DNA from: DASQZT01 sp963728965
GTDB lineage: Bacteria > Acidobacteriota > Terriglobia > Bryobacterales > Bryobacteraceae
Assembly: GCA_963728965.1 (NCBI GenBank)
Contig: CAVSMH010000012.1
Coordinates: 310,001 to 374,000, forward strand
Reading direction: 5' to 3'
Length of the DNA: 64,000 nt
Position 1 is the first letter of the stretch; every line of letters starts with the position of its first letter. The translations under genes were made by a program, and so were the position numbers. Shown piece after piece: positions 26,390 to 36,910 of this stretch. The notes under the pieces are model-generated. The model searched no databases and had not been told where the DNA came from. It saw only the letters and a list, made by a program, of their open reading frames with translations.

Positions 26390-27259
26390 ATGTCTCGCAC
26401 GGTTCGTTGTTCGCTGATTCAGGCCAGCAATTGCGCGCCGCCGGAATCGTCGCTGGAATCCACCAAAAAGGCGATGCTGGACAAGCACGTCGGGCTGATC
26501 CGGCAGGCGGCAGCGGAGGGTGCGCAGATTGTTTGCCTGCAGGAGATTTTCTACGGCCCGTACTTCTGCGCCGAACAGACGACGCGCTGGTACGACTTCA
26601 CCGAGCCTATCCCCGACGGCCCTACGATCCGGCACATGCGCGACCTGGCGCGCGAACTGCGCGTCGCGTTGATTGTGCCGATTTACGAGGTGGAACAGCA
26701 GGGCCTCTACTACAACACGGCGGCGGTTATTCAGAACGACGGATCGTACCTGGGCAAGTATCGCAAGACTCACATCCCGCACGTGGCGCCCGGGTTCTGG
26801 GAGAAATTCTATTTCCGTCCGGGCAACCTTGGCTATCCGGTGTTTGATCTGGGCATTGCCAAGGTGGGCGTGTACATCTGTTACGACCGGCATTTTCCCG
26901 AAGGCGCGCGGGCGCTGGGGCTGAACGGCGCCGAGATCGTGTTCAATCCTTCGGCTACGGTGGCCGGGTTGAGCGAGCACCTGTGGAAGCTGGAGCAGCC
27001 GGCGCACGCCGTGGCCAACGGATACTTCGTCGGGGCGATCAATCGGGTGGGCTTCGAGCCGCCGTGGAACATCGGCGAGTTCTACGGGTCGAGCTACTTC
27101 TGCGATCCGCGCGGACGCATCGTGGCGCAGGCTTCGCGGGACAAAGACGAGGTGCTGACGGCTGACCTGGACCTGGCGATGATTGCCGAGGTTCGCAAGA
27201 CGTGGCAGTTTTTCCGCGACCGCCGACCCGATATGTACGAACCCCTGGTGAGGGCATAG
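26390..27259 (+). CDS. Beta-ureidopropionase (N-carbamoyl-beta-alanine amidohydrolase), nitrilase superfamily
   Basis: 289 residues. Start: ATG at 26390, preceded by GGGGGA. The carbon-nitrogen hydrolase triad is E52 (LQEIFYGPYF), K126 (KYRKTHIPH) and C164 (YICYDRHFPEG). The family includes N-carbamoylputrescine amidase and beta-ureidopropionase. The latter is chosen because every other step of reductive pyrimidine breakdown is encoded downstream. The reaction hydrolyses N-carbamoyl-beta-alanine to beta-alanine, CO2 and ammonia in the cytoplasm. The aminotransferase gene follows after 5 nt. Confidence 0.9.
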   Translation: MSRTVRCSLIQASNCAPPESSLESTKKAMLDKHVGLIRQAAAEGAQIVCLQEIFYGPYFCAEQTTRWYDFTEPIPDGPTIRHMRDLARELRVALIVPIYEVEQQGLYYNTAAVIQNDGSYLGKYRKTHIPHVAPGFWEKFYFRPGNLGYPVFDLGIAKVGVYICYDRHFPEGARALGLNGAEIVFNPSATVAGLSEHLWKLEQPAHAVANGYFVGAINRVGFEPPWNIGEFYGSSYFCDPRGRIVAQASRDKDEVLTADLDLAMIAEVRKTWQFFRDRRPDMYEPLVRA

Positions 27260-27264
27260 CGATC

Positions 27265-28572
27265 ATGACCAAAGAAGAGATCCTGCTGGCGCACAAGCAA
27301 TACCTGTTCCCGGCGGTGTTCCACTACTACAAAGAGCCCCTGGTGATCGCGCACGCCAAGAACCAGTACGTGTGGGATGCCGATGGCAACCAATACCTGG
27401 ATTTCTTCGGGGGAATCGTGACGGTGAGCGTGGGCCACGCCAACGACGAGGTGAACGCCAAGGTACACCGGCAGCTCGATACGCTGCAGCACGTTTCGAC
27501 TGTGTTTGCGAACGAGCCGCAGGCGGCGCTGGCGAAGAAGATCGCATCCGTGACGCCGGAACAGAAACTCACGAAGTCGTTTTTTACGAACAGCGGGACG
27601 GAGGCCAACGAGACGGCCATTCTGGCAGCACGCTGCTACACGGGGCATGCCGAAATCGTCGCTTTGCGGCACTCGTATCACGGGCGCTCGTCGATGGCGA
27701 TGACGCTCACGGGGCAAGGCGCCTGGCGGCTGGGACCGGCGCAGGCGGGAGTGGTGCACGCACACAACGCCTACTGCTACCGGTGTCCGTTCGGGCTGAC
27801 CTATCCGGATTGCGGGGTGCGCTGCGCCGAAGACATGGAGGACCTCATCCGCAGTTCGACCGGCGGGCAAGTGGCGGGAGTCATCGCGGAGCCGATTCAG
27901 GGGGTCGGCGGCTTCATCACTCCGCCCAAGGAATACTTTCCGATCGTGGAGAAGATCGTGCGCAACCACGGCGGCATCTTCATTAGCGACGAGGTGCAGA
28001 CCGGCTGGGGACGCACCGGCGGCAAATGGTTCGGCATCGAGCAGTACGGCGTGCTGCCGGACATCATCACCGGAGCCAAAGGGCTGGGCAACGGCAGCCC
28101 CATCGGACTCACCGTGGCGACCCCGGAGGTGGCCGACGCGGTGAAGGGGTTGACGATTTCCACGTTTGGCGGAAATCCGGTGACAACCACGCAGGCGAAG
28201 GCCGTGATTGATTTCGTGGAAGAGCACGACCTGCTCACGAACTGTGCCGAGACCGGCGGGTATTTGCGCGGACGGCTGGAGGAACTGAAGGATAAGCACG
28301 AACTGATCGGCGAAGTGCGCGGCATGGGGCTGCTGCAAGCGATCGAGCTGGTGGAGGATCGGCGGACCAAGGCTCCGGCCACGGCGCAGACGGCGATGGC
28401 CATGGAGGCCGCCCGCGAGAACCGGCTGCTGTTGGGGAAGGGCGGCATGTACGGCAATGTGCTGCGGATTTCGCCGCCGATGAACATTGGGCGGGCCGAT
28501 GTGGACCAGTTCATCGAGTTGCTGGATCGAAGCCTGGCGGCGTGCGCGGCGATGGCTGGAGGCGTCAAGTGA
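27265..28572 (+). CDS. Class III omega-aminotransferase (beta-alanine/alanine-glyoxylate type)
   Basis: 435 residues. Start: ATG at 27265. The fold-type I class III features are present: PLP lysine K272 (TGAKGLGNG), the cofactor-nitrogen aspartate D242 (FISDEVQTGWGRTG) and 'NSGTEANE' at 110-117. It resembles AGXT2-type enzymes that accept beta-alanine. In this operon it should convert beta-alanine (and beta-aminoisobutyrate from thymine) to malonate semialdehyde (or methylmalonate semialdehyde). It overlaps the PreT gene by 4 nt (GTGA). An alternative role with other omega-amino acids cannot be excluded. Confidence 0.9.
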   Translation: MTKEEILLAHKQYLFPAVFHYYKEPLVIAHAKNQYVWDADGNQYLDFFGGIVTVSVGHANDEVNAKVHRQLDTLQHVSTVFANEPQAALAKKIASVTPEQKLTKSFFTNSGTEANETAILAARCYTGHAEIVALRHSYHGRSSMAMTLTGQGAWRLGPAQAGVVHAHNAYCYRCPFGLTYPDCGVRCAEDMEDLIRSSTGGQVAGVIAEPIQGVGGFITPPKEYFPIVEKIVRNHGGIFISDEVQTGWGRTGGKWFGIEQYGVLPDIITGAKGLGNGSPIGLTVATPEVADAVKGLTISTFGGNPVTTTQAKAVIDFVEEHDLLTNCAETGGYLRGRLEELKDKHELIGEVRGMGLLQAIELVEDRRTKAPATAQTAMAMEAARENRLLLGKGGMYGNVLRISPPMNIGRADVDQFIELLDRSLAACAAMAGGVK

Positions 28573-29885
28573 CGCTGCCGGTGCTTCGGAACCTGGAGCA
28601 GTTTCCGGAACTGCATCCGGCGCTGGACGGGCAGAGCGCGCTGGCCGAGGCCAACCGCTGCCTGTTCTGCTTCGATGCGCCGTGTACGGCGGCCTGCCCG
28701 ACCCATATCGATGTGCCGCGGTTCATCAAGAAGATCGCCAGCGGGAACTTGCGCGGGTCGGCGACGACGATTCTGGATGCGAACATTCTGGGGCTGAGCT
28801 GCTCGCGGGTGTGTCCGGTGGACGTGCTGTGCGAAGGCTCGTGCGTGATGCACCGCTACAATAAGAAGCCGATCGAGATTGCGCGCCTGCAGCGATACGC
28901 GATGGATTGGTTTTACGCCCAGCTTGAGTGGGGTTTCGGCCCGGGACCGGCGAAGGGTGCCCGCGCAGGGCAGGTCGCCTGCATCGGCGGCGGCCCGGCA
29001 TCGCTGGCTTGTGCCGCGGGACTGGCTGGGCGAGGCTACGCCGCCACCATCTTCGACAACCGCGAGCTGCCGGGCGGGCTCAATACCTACGGTGTCGCGG
29101 AGTACAAGCTGCGGCCGAACGACAGCCTGCGCGAAGTGGAGCTGATCGGGTCGCTCGGCGTGGAGTTCCGTAGGGCCGAGGTTGGGACCGCGATACCGCT
29201 CGAGGCACTGGAACGTGAGTTCGACCGGATCTTCATCGGCATCGGCCTGGGCGCCATGGAGCGCCTGGGCATCCCGGGCGAGGAGGCGCAGGGGGTGATC
29301 GATGCCCTGCGTTTCATCGAACGGTATAAGACGCTGCCGGACTTCCAGGTGGGGCGAGCGGTGGTGGTGATCGGCGGCGGCAACACAGCGATCGATGCGG
29401 CGAATGCCGCGCGGCGCCTGGGCGCGGACGAAGTACACCTGTTCTACCGGCGCACCAATCAAGAGATGCCCGCGTTCGCCTTCGAGTACGACCATTCGCG
29501 GCTGGAGGGTGTGCAGTTCCATTGGCTGGCCCAGCCGGTGGAGATTGTGGAGCATGAGGGGCGTGCGATTGCGGTGACGTTCGTGGAAACGCGGCTGGGG
29601 GATCCCGACGAGACGGGGCGTCGCCGGTCGGAGCCGGTTCCCGGGACTGAATTTGCGGTTTCATGCGATACGGTGATTCCGGCTCTCGGACAGACGCGTC
29701 TCACCGCCCTGTTGCGCCTGGAAATGAACCATGGCCTGATCGCGATTGACCGCGCCACCGGGCGTACCAGCAATCCGAAATACTACGCCGGCGGCGACTG
29801 CGTCAACGGCGGCCGGGAAGTGGTGGATGCGGTGGCCGATGGCAAGCGGGCGGCGGTGGCCATCGCGGAGGCGCTCGGTGGCTGA
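28569..29885 (+). CDS. preT: NAD(P)-dependent dihydropyrimidine dehydrogenase subunit PreT
   Basis: 438 residues, GTG start at 28569 overlapping the previous stop. The N-terminal domain has two cysteine clusters for [4Fe-4S] centres (C31, C34, C39, C43 and C78, C82, C88, C92). Two Rossmann motifs follow: 'CIGGGPASLACAAGLAGRGY' for FAD and 'VVVIGGGNTAIDAANAARRL' for NAD(P)H. This is the GltD-like electron-input subunit that passes reducing equivalents to PreA for reduction of uracil and thymine. The next gene, preA, overlaps it by 8 nt. Confidence 0.93.
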   Translation: MTLPVLRNLEQFPELHPALDGQSALAEANRCLFCFDAPCTAACPTHIDVPRFIKKIASGNLRGSATTILDANILGLSCSRVCPVDVLCEGSCVMHRYNKKPIEIARLQRYAMDWFYAQLEWGFGPGPAKGARAGQVACIGGGPASLACAAGLAGRGYAATIFDNRELPGGLNTYGVAEYKLRPNDSLREVELIGSLGVEFRRAEVGTAIPLEALEREFDRIFIGIGLGAMERLGIPGEEAQGVIDALRFIERYKTLPDFQVGRAVVVIGGGNTAIDAANAARRLGADEVHLFYRRTNQEMPAFAFEYDHSRLEGVQFHWLAQPVEIVEHEGRAIAVTFVETRLGDPDETGRRRSEPVPGTEFAVSCDTVIPALGQTRLTALLRLEMNHGLIAIDRATGRTSNPKYYAGGDCVNGGREVVDAVADGKRAAVAIAEALGG

Positions 29886-31224
29886 CCTCGCCACGAATTT
29901 TGCCGGCATCCGGTCTCCGAATCCCTTCTGGCTGGCATCGGGTCCGCCGACCAACTGCGGCGACCAGGTGATGCGCGCATTCGACGCGGGCTGGGGCGGC
30001 GCGGTGTGGAAGACAATCGGCGAGCCGATCGTGAACGTCTCCTCGCGGTATTCGTCGGTGGATTGGAACGGGCAGCGCATGATGGGGCTCAACAATATCG
30101 AGCTCATTACCGACCGGCCGATCGAAACCAACCTGCGCGAGATCGCCGAGGTAAAGAAACGATATCCGAAGCACGCGGTGATTGCGTCGCTGATGGTGGA
30201 ATCGAAGCGCGAGGCCTGGCACGACATCGTGAAGCGTTCGGAGGACGCGGGCGCCGACGGCCTGGAACTGAATTTCGGCTGCCCGCACGGGATGAGCGAG
30301 CGCGGCATGGGTTCGGCGGTGGGCCAGGTGCCGGACTATTCGTCCCTCATCACCGGGTGGGTGAAGGAAGTGGCGCGCACGCCGGTGCTGGTGAAACTGA
30401 CTCCGAACGTCACCGATATCCGGATGGTGGCGCGGGCGGCGCGCCGCGGCGGCGCCGACGGCCTTTCGGCCATCAACACCATCAACTCCATTACCGGCAT
30501 CGACCTCGATACGCTCACGCCGCGGCCGAATGTCGGTGGGTTGTCCTCGCACGGCGGATATTGCGGGCCGGCGGTGAAACCGATCGCGCTGCACCTGGTG
30601 CAGCAGATCGCGTCCGACCCCGAGGTGGGGCTGCCGGTTTCGGGCATCGGCGGAATTTCGAGCTGGCGCGAGGCGGCGGAGTTCCTGCTGCTGGGCTGCG
30701 GCACGGTTCAGGTGTGCACGGCCGCGATGCACTACGGCTACCGCATCGTGGAGGATATGATCGACGGCCTGGCCAACTGGATGGACGAGAAGGGGTTTGC
30801 CGCCATCGCGGATTTCCGTGGGGTATCGCTCGCGAAGGTCACGGAATGGAAGCACCTGGACCTGAACTACAAGATCGTGGCGCGCATCGACCGCGAAAAA
30901 TGCATCGGCTGCGATCTCTGCTATGTGGCCTGCTGGGATGGCGCCCACCAATGCATTCACCTGGATGGCGGCGGCGCGCCGCCGGCGGCCATCGAAGCCC
31001 GCAGCCGGGAGCGCATCGCGACCACCCCGATTGCCAGGCTCGACGCCAAAAAAGGCGGCCACGAGGGAACCCAAATCCGTATTCCCCGCATCGATGAGGC
31101 CGAATGCGTCGGCTGCAATCTCTGCTGGCTGGTGTGCCCGGTGGAGGGTTGCATCCGCATGGAGCGGGTGGACACGGGCCGGCCGGGCGAAACCTGGGAA
31201 CAACGTTCATGCCGAACATCCTGA
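29878..31224 (+). CDS. preA: Dihydropyrimidine dehydrogenase catalytic subunit PreA
   Basis: 448 residues, GTG start at 29878 within the end of preT. The N-terminal FMN TIM barrel is of the dihydroorotate-dehydrogenase type: 'FWLASGPPTNCGDQV', 'ELNFGCPHGMSERGMGSA', 'INTINSITGID' and 'ISGIGG'-like 'VSGIGGISSW'. The C-terminal ferredoxin-like domain has two [4Fe-4S] motifs, CIGCDLCYVAC and CVGCNLCWLVC, separated by an unusually long loop of about 50 residues. It reduces uracil and thymine to the 5,6-dihydro forms using electrons from PreT. Confidence 0.93.
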   Translation: MADLATNFAGIRSPNPFWLASGPPTNCGDQVMRAFDAGWGGAVWKTIGEPIVNVSSRYSSVDWNGQRMMGLNNIELITDRPIETNLREIAEVKKRYPKHAVIASLMVESKREAWHDIVKRSEDAGADGLELNFGCPHGMSERGMGSAVGQVPDYSSLITGWVKEVARTPVLVKLTPNVTDIRMVARAARRGGADGLSAINTINSITGIDLDTLTPRPNVGGLSSHGGYCGPAVKPIALHLVQQIASDPEVGLPVSGIGGISSWREAAEFLLLGCGTVQVCTAAMHYGYRIVEDMIDGLANWMDEKGFAAIADFRGVSLAKVTEWKHLDLNYKIVARIDREKCIGCDLCYVACWDGAHQCIHLDGGGAPPAAIEARSRERIATTPIARLDAKKGGHEGTQIRIPRIDEAECVGCNLCWLVCPVEGCIRMERVDTGRPGETWEQRSCRTS

Positions 31225-32603
31225 TCCGCAACGGTACGGTTGTTACCGCCCGCGATACCACCAGGGCCGACGTTCTCGTGGAAGGCGAACGGATTCGAGA
31301 GGTGCGCGCCGGCATACCCGAAGCGGCCGGCCAAACCGTGATCGACGCGACCGGCCTCTACGTCCTGCCCGGGGGCATCGACGCGCATACCCACCTCGAC
31401 ATGCCGTTCGGCGGCACCACCTCGGCCGACGATTTCGAAACCGGCACGCGCGCGGCGGCGTTTGGCGGCACGACCAGCATTGTCGATTTCGCCATTCAGG
31501 CCCGCGGCACGCGGATGCGGGAAGCGCTGGACACCTGGTGGAAGAAAGCGGAAGGCCGCGCCACCATCGATTACGGCCTGCACATGATCGTCACCGACCT
31601 TGCGGGCGCCGGCCTGGAAGACATGGACGACATGGTGCGTGAGGGCGTTGCCAGCTTCAAATTGTTCATGGCCTACCCCAACGTCCTGATGGTGGACGAC
31701 GGCACGATCTTCAAAGCGCTCTCGCAAACCGCCCGGAACGGCGCCCTCATCTGCATGCACGCGGAAAACGGAAGCGTCATCGACGTGATCATCGCGCGGG
31801 CGCTGGCCGAAGGAAAGACCGCTCCCATCTATCACGCGCTCACCCGGCCGCCGCGCGCCGAGGCGGAAGCCGTGCACCGCGCCATCGCCATGGCAGAGAT
31901 TGCGGGTGTGCCGGTGTACATCGTGCATCTCTCCTCGGAGGACGCGTTGAACGAGGTCCGCGAGGCGCGCGACCGCGGCGTGCCGGCCTTCGCCGAGACC
32001 TGCCCGCAATACCTGCTGCTCTCCATCGAAGAACTCGAACGGCCGAACTTCGAAGGCGCGAAGTATGTGTTCACGCCCCCGCTGCGGCCGAGGGAGCATC
32101 AGCCGAAACTGTGGGACGGCCTGAAGAACGACCATTTGCAGGTGGTCTCTACGGACCACTGCCCGTTCTGCTTCGCAGACCAGAAGATCCTTGGCAAAGA
32201 CGATTTCACCAAGATTCCCAATGGCGGCCCGGGCATCGAAAACCGCCTGCAACTCATCTGGCATCATGGCGTGAACAGCGGCAGGCTCTCGCTCAATCGG
32301 TTCGTCGAGATCACCTCCACCACGCCCGCGCGCATTTTCGGCATGTACCCGAAGAAGGGCGAAATCGCTCCGGGGAGCGACGCTGACATCGTCTTGTGGG
32401 ATTCCGGGGCGGCGTATACCATCAGCGCCCGCACGCATCACATGCGGGTGGACTACTCGATGTTCGAGGGGTTTGAGGTGCGGGGAAATGCTCGAACCGT
32501 GATTTCGCGGGGCGAGGTGATCGTGGACCGCGGCGAGTTTCTCGGTAAGCGCGGCCGGGGCGCCTACCTGAAGCGCGCCGCACGGGGAGGAGCCTGGAAT
32601 TAA
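31209..32603 (+). CDS. Dihydropyrimidinase (D-hydantoinase)
   Basis: 464 residues. Start: ATG at 31209, overlapping preA by 16 nt. It is a cyclic amidohydrolase with a binuclear metal centre: H60 and H62 (DAHTHLDMPF), the carboxylated lysine K151 (ASFKLFMAYP), H185 (MHAENG), H241 (VHLSS) and the aspartate in 'STDHCPF'. It opens the dihydrouracil ring to N-carbamoyl-beta-alanine. Context (DPD upstream, ureidopropionase in the same operon) favours dihydropyrimidinase over allantoinase or a non-physiological hydantoinase. The next gene begins at the base after its stop codon. Confidence 0.93.
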   Translation: MPNILIRNGTVVTARDTTRADVLVEGERIREVRAGIPEAAGQTVIDATGLYVLPGGIDAHTHLDMPFGGTTSADDFETGTRAAAFGGTTSIVDFAIQARGTRMREALDTWWKKAEGRATIDYGLHMIVTDLAGAGLEDMDDMVREGVASFKLFMAYPNVLMVDDGTIFKALSQTARNGALICMHAENGSVIDVIIARALAEGKTAPIYHALTRPPRAEAEAVHRAIAMAEIAGVPVYIVHLSSEDALNEVREARDRGVPAFAETCPQYLLLSIEELERPNFEGAKYVFTPPLRPREHQPKLWDGLKNDHLQVVSTDHCPFCFADQKILGKDDFTKIPNGGPGIENRLQLIWHHGVNSGRLSLNRFVEITSTTPARIFGMYPKKGEIAPGSDADIVLWDSGAAYTISARTHHMRVDYSMFEGFEVRGNARTVISRGEVIVDRGEFLGKRGRGAYLKRAARGGAWN

Positions 32604-34015
32604 GTGACCGCGCGCGACCCGGCCCTCTACAATGACGACCTGGCGCCGGTGCCCCGCGAGCGGCGCACGTGGGGCGTGTACAACTACGCGTCGCTGTGGG
32701 TGGCGATGAGCGTCTGCATCCCGACGTACATGCTGGCCTCGGGGCTGATCGCCGGCGGCATGAGCTGGTGGGAAGCGATTGCCACCATCCTGCTCGGCAA
32801 CCTGATCGTGCTGATCCCGATGCTGCTGAACGCGCATGCCGGCGCACGCTACGGCATTCCGTTCCCGGTGTTCGTACGCGCCTCTTTCGGCGTGCGCGGC
32901 GCGAACGTTCCAGCAGTGCTCCGCGCGCTGGTGGCTTGCGGCTGGTTCGGCATCCAGACGTGGATCGGCGGGCAGGCCATCTACTCGATGTTGAAGATCC
33001 TGTGGCCGGGCGCGGGGCAGCTTGCGGGCGGCGTGTGGATCTGCTTCTTCGCGTTTTGGGCCCTGAACATTGCCGTGATCTGGCGCGGCATCGAGACGAT
33101 CAAGTTCCTGGAGGGCGTCGGCGCGCCGTTCATGCTCGGCATCGGGCTGCTGCTGCTCTGGTGGATCACGGGCAAAGCCGGGGGATTGGGCCCGGTGCTG
33201 CGGGCGCCGAGCAAGTTCCAGACCAGCGCCGAGTTTGTGCGGTTCTTCATACCGTCGCTGACCGGGATGGTGGGATTCTGGGCGACGGTGGCGCTCAATA
33301 TTCCGGATTTCACGCGCTACGCGAAATCGCAGAAGGCGCAGGCGATGGGCCAGGCGCTGGGGCTTCCCACCGCGATGACGCTGTATTCGTTTATCGGGGT
33401 GGCCGTCACTTCGGCCTCGGTCGTGCTGTTCGGCGAAGCCATCTGGGACCCGGTGGCACTGCTCGGCCGCTTCAACCAGCCGGTGGTGGCGCTGATCGCC
33501 CTGGTGGCCCTGCTGGTGGCCACGCTCAACACCAACGTCGCCGCGAACGTAGTGTCGCCCTCCAACGATTTCTCGAACCTCAATCCGCGCCGTATTTCAT
33601 TCCGCACCGGCGGCCTGATCACGGGCGTGATCGGCATCCTGATGATGCCCTGGAAGCTGCTGACGGATTTCAACTCGTACATCTTCGGCTGGCTGGTAGG
33701 GTACTCGGGATTGCTGGGGCCCATCGCGGGGGTCATGATCGCCGACTATTTTCTGATCCGCCGGGCGCGGCTCAAGGTGGACGATCTCTACCGGCGCCAG
33801 GGTCTCTACGAATACGAGAATGGCATCAATTCACGCGCCGTGGCTGCTCTGGCGATCGGGATTGTGGTGGCGCTGCTGGGCCTGGCTGTCCCGGCGTTAC
33901 GCCTGCTTTACGACTACGCCTGGTTCGTCGGCTTCGGGGTAGCGGGCGCGGTCTATGTGATGTTGATGCAGCGGGCGAATGCGCCTGCCGTGGTCCCCGA
34001 ATGGGAAGGTGAAGC

Positions 34016-34019
<4 letters not shown>
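32604..34019 (+). CDS. NCS1 family nucleobase permease
   Basis: 471 residues, GTG start directly after the dihydropyrimidinase stop. About twelve membrane helices are visible. Family marks include 'NYASLWVAMSVCIPTYMLASG', 'GIPFPVFVRASFGVRG', 'NIPDFTRYAKSQ' and 'LTDFNSYIFGWLVGYSGLLG'. The NCS1 group (Mhp1, PucI, FurE-type) imports uracil, hydantoins, allantoin or thiamine-like bases with Na+ or H+. In this operon uracil/thymine or dihydrouracil is the likely substrate. It overlaps the dehydrogenase gene by ATGA. Confidence 0.9.
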
Positions 34020-35472
<1,453 letters not shown>

Positions 35473-35479
<7 letters not shown>

Positions 35480-35487
35480 ACTAGTAC
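35473..35487. repeat. Perfect palindrome at the end of mmsA
   Basis: GTACTAG-A-CTAGTAC is a perfect 7-bp inverted repeat with one central base; the mmsA stop codon TAG is within its left arm and TTTT follows at 35488-35491. The zero-loop geometry makes a poor hairpin, so an operator or a weak terminator are both possible. Confidence 0.5.
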
Positions 35488-35514
35488 TTTTGATACAGAA
35501 GGTTTGGGTGCGAA

Positions 35515-35606
35515 TCGGCGTGAGCCGAGCTAGAATAATCGTGCGGTCCCGAGACAAATCCGGTTCCCGTTCTTCCTCTCGACTTCCCGCTCATCCGGGA
35601 CCGCAC
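35515..35606. other. Possible structured element: GNRA-type hairpin and 11-bp inverted repeat
   Basis: In the 270-nt gap after mmsA a small hairpin TCGGC-GTGA-GCCGA (35515-35528, GNRA-like tetraloop) is followed by a perfect 11-bp inverted repeat, GTGCGGTCCCG at 35541-35551 and CGGGACCGCAC at 35596-35606, with a 44-nt pyrimidine-rich interval. No open frame or known RNA family is recognised. It may be a small RNA, an attenuator, or a remnant of a mobile repeat. The rest of the gap to 35749 shows nothing I can name. Confidence 0.35.
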
Positions 35607-35749
35607 TCCTGCGCCACTCTGTCCGATTCGCAGTCTGGATGCCGTCCGCTCAACGGGTCATGACACGGATGAGTGCCGCCGAGTGGGCGCAACGGATTTT
35701 TGAGGCTGGTGCGACGGGCACCGGCGTCGCTGTGAATGTTGTATTCCTC

Positions 35750-35826
<77 letters not shown>

Positions 35827-36002
35827 GCGACACCTTCCTGCAACATCGCCCAGTTTAGCAAGCACAGAAAACGGCGGCACCTCCGGTGTCCCCGCAGGCT
35901 CGATCTGTCTTAGGCCGGTGCGGAAGTCTACGTGCAGTGACAACAGCGTCCCCGCCGTTCCGCCCTCGGGCGAGGTGTTGCGGCGGGGAAGAAGAGGACA
36001 AT

Positions 36003-36422
36003 ATGGCGGTTCGAGCGGACGTTATCACGCAAAAGGAGGCCGAGGGACACCCAAGTTTAGCCGACCTGGTGCGGGACATTTTGCAAGATGTCGGTCGCAT
36101 CGTACGAGCCGAGGTGCAACTGGCGCGTACCGAGCTTCGCGAGAAGGCGCAACGCGCCGGGAAGGCTGCCGGCATGCTGGGCGGGGCGGCGGTCGGGGGG
36201 CTTTTGGCTGCCGTGTGTTTCCTTACGACATGCGTTGCCGCGCTTGCCCTTGTTATGCCGGTATGGTTGGCTTCTCTGCTGATGGGGATTCTGCTCTCCT
36301 TCATGGCCGCCGGCGCCTATGTCATAGGGCGAACCAAACTGGGCCAGATCGACCCCGTACCACAAAAAACGGTGCAGACCATGAAGGACGACATACGATG
36401 GGCGAAACAGCGGACCGAATAA
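36003..36422 (+). CDS. Phage-holin-superfamily / YqjE-like membrane protein (DUF1469)
   Basis: 139 residues. Start: ATG at 36003 with AGAGGA upstream; a longer frame to 35886 is unlike the family. An N-terminal helical segment ('LVRDILQDVGRIVRAEVQLAR...LREKAQRAGKAAG') precedes two membrane helices (about residues 60-82 and 88-110). This is the usual DUF1469/actinobacterial-holin-III layout; despite the family name these are cell-envelope proteins. It overlaps the DUF3618-like gene by about 25 nt, a common pairing. Confidence 0.82.
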   Translation: MAVRADVITQKEAEGHPSLADLVRDILQDVGRIVRAEVQLARTELREKAQRAGKAAGMLGGAAVGGLLAAVCFLTTCVAALALVMPVWLASLLMGILLSFMAAGAYVIGRTKLGQIDPVPQKTVQTMKDDIRWAKQRTE

Positions 36423-36592
36423 TGGATGAGATCGAGCAGGCACGGAAAGCGTTGGATCGGGACCTGGCGGCATTTGAACGCGGGGTGAAACAGGAGACCG
36501 ACTGGAAGGTGCAGTTCGACCGGCACCCCTGGGCGGTTTTGGGGGCCGCTTTTGTCCTGGGCTTCCTGCTCTGGCGGCTGGTCCGCTCGTAG
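36398..36592 (+). CDS. DUF3618-like small membrane protein
   Basis: 64 residues. Start: ATG at 36398 inside the end of the DUF1469 gene in another frame. The N-terminal part 'IEQARKALDRDLAAFERGVK' is the DUF3618 signature (a coiled-coil helix), and the C-terminus ends with one membrane helix (WAVLGAAFVLGFLLWRLV). Proteins of this pair are thought to associate in the inner membrane; function unknown. It converges with the cytochrome oxidase subunit IV gene, 17 nt away. Confidence 0.72.
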   Translation: MGETADRIMDEIEQARKALDRDLAAFERGVKQETDWKVQFDRHPWAVLGAAFVLGFLLWRLVRS

Positions 36593-36609
36593 TTCCTGGC
36601 GCCCTCGTC

Positions 36610-36909
36610 CTACTTGCCCGGGAACGGCAGCCATCCGCGCGTGATATAGTCTCCCACGGTAAGAGTCATCAGGATTAAGAACCAGACCAGCGCTCCCACA
36701 ATCACCAGCCTCACGAGCTTCTTCTCAACAAGAGCGTGCATGAAAAAGCTTGCGATGAGAGTCGCTTTGGCAGTGGCAATGAGGATGGCGATGAACATGC
36801 TGCCCCAGCCCAGGTCGACAAAGCCGGTTAAGACGGTGGAAAGCGTCAGTCCCAACAGCCCCAGATAGGTAAAGACATACGTTTTAGCGGAAACACTCGG
36901 TGCAGCCAT
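36610..36909 (-). CDS. Cytochrome c oxidase subunit IV family protein
   Basis: 99 residues with three membrane helices, typical of the caa3-type subunit IV (CtaF/CoxD). Marks are 'YVFTYLGLLGLTLSTVLTGF', 'IAILIATAKATLIASFFMH' and 'LILMTLTVGDYITR'. Start: ATG at 36909, 1 nt after the subunit III stop. The gene is intact, but its partners here are damaged: subunit III is frameshifted, subunit I lacks its 5' end, and subunit II is absent. The product may be non-functional or may serve an oxidase encoded elsewhere. Confidence 0.85.
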   Translation of the reverse strand: MAAPSVSAKTYVFTYLGLLGLTLSTVLTGFVDLGWGSMFIAILIATAKATLIASFFMHALVEKKLVRLVIVGALVWFLILMTLTVGDYITRGWLPFPGK

Positions 36910-36910
36910 A

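Noticed and set aside
29878..31224. Loss of a catalytic cysteine in PreA (segment GMGSAVGQ)
   Set aside because: Vertebrate dihydropyrimidine dehydrogenases have a Cys nearby, but as I recall bacterial PreA also lacks it at this position, so it is not a sign of inactivation.
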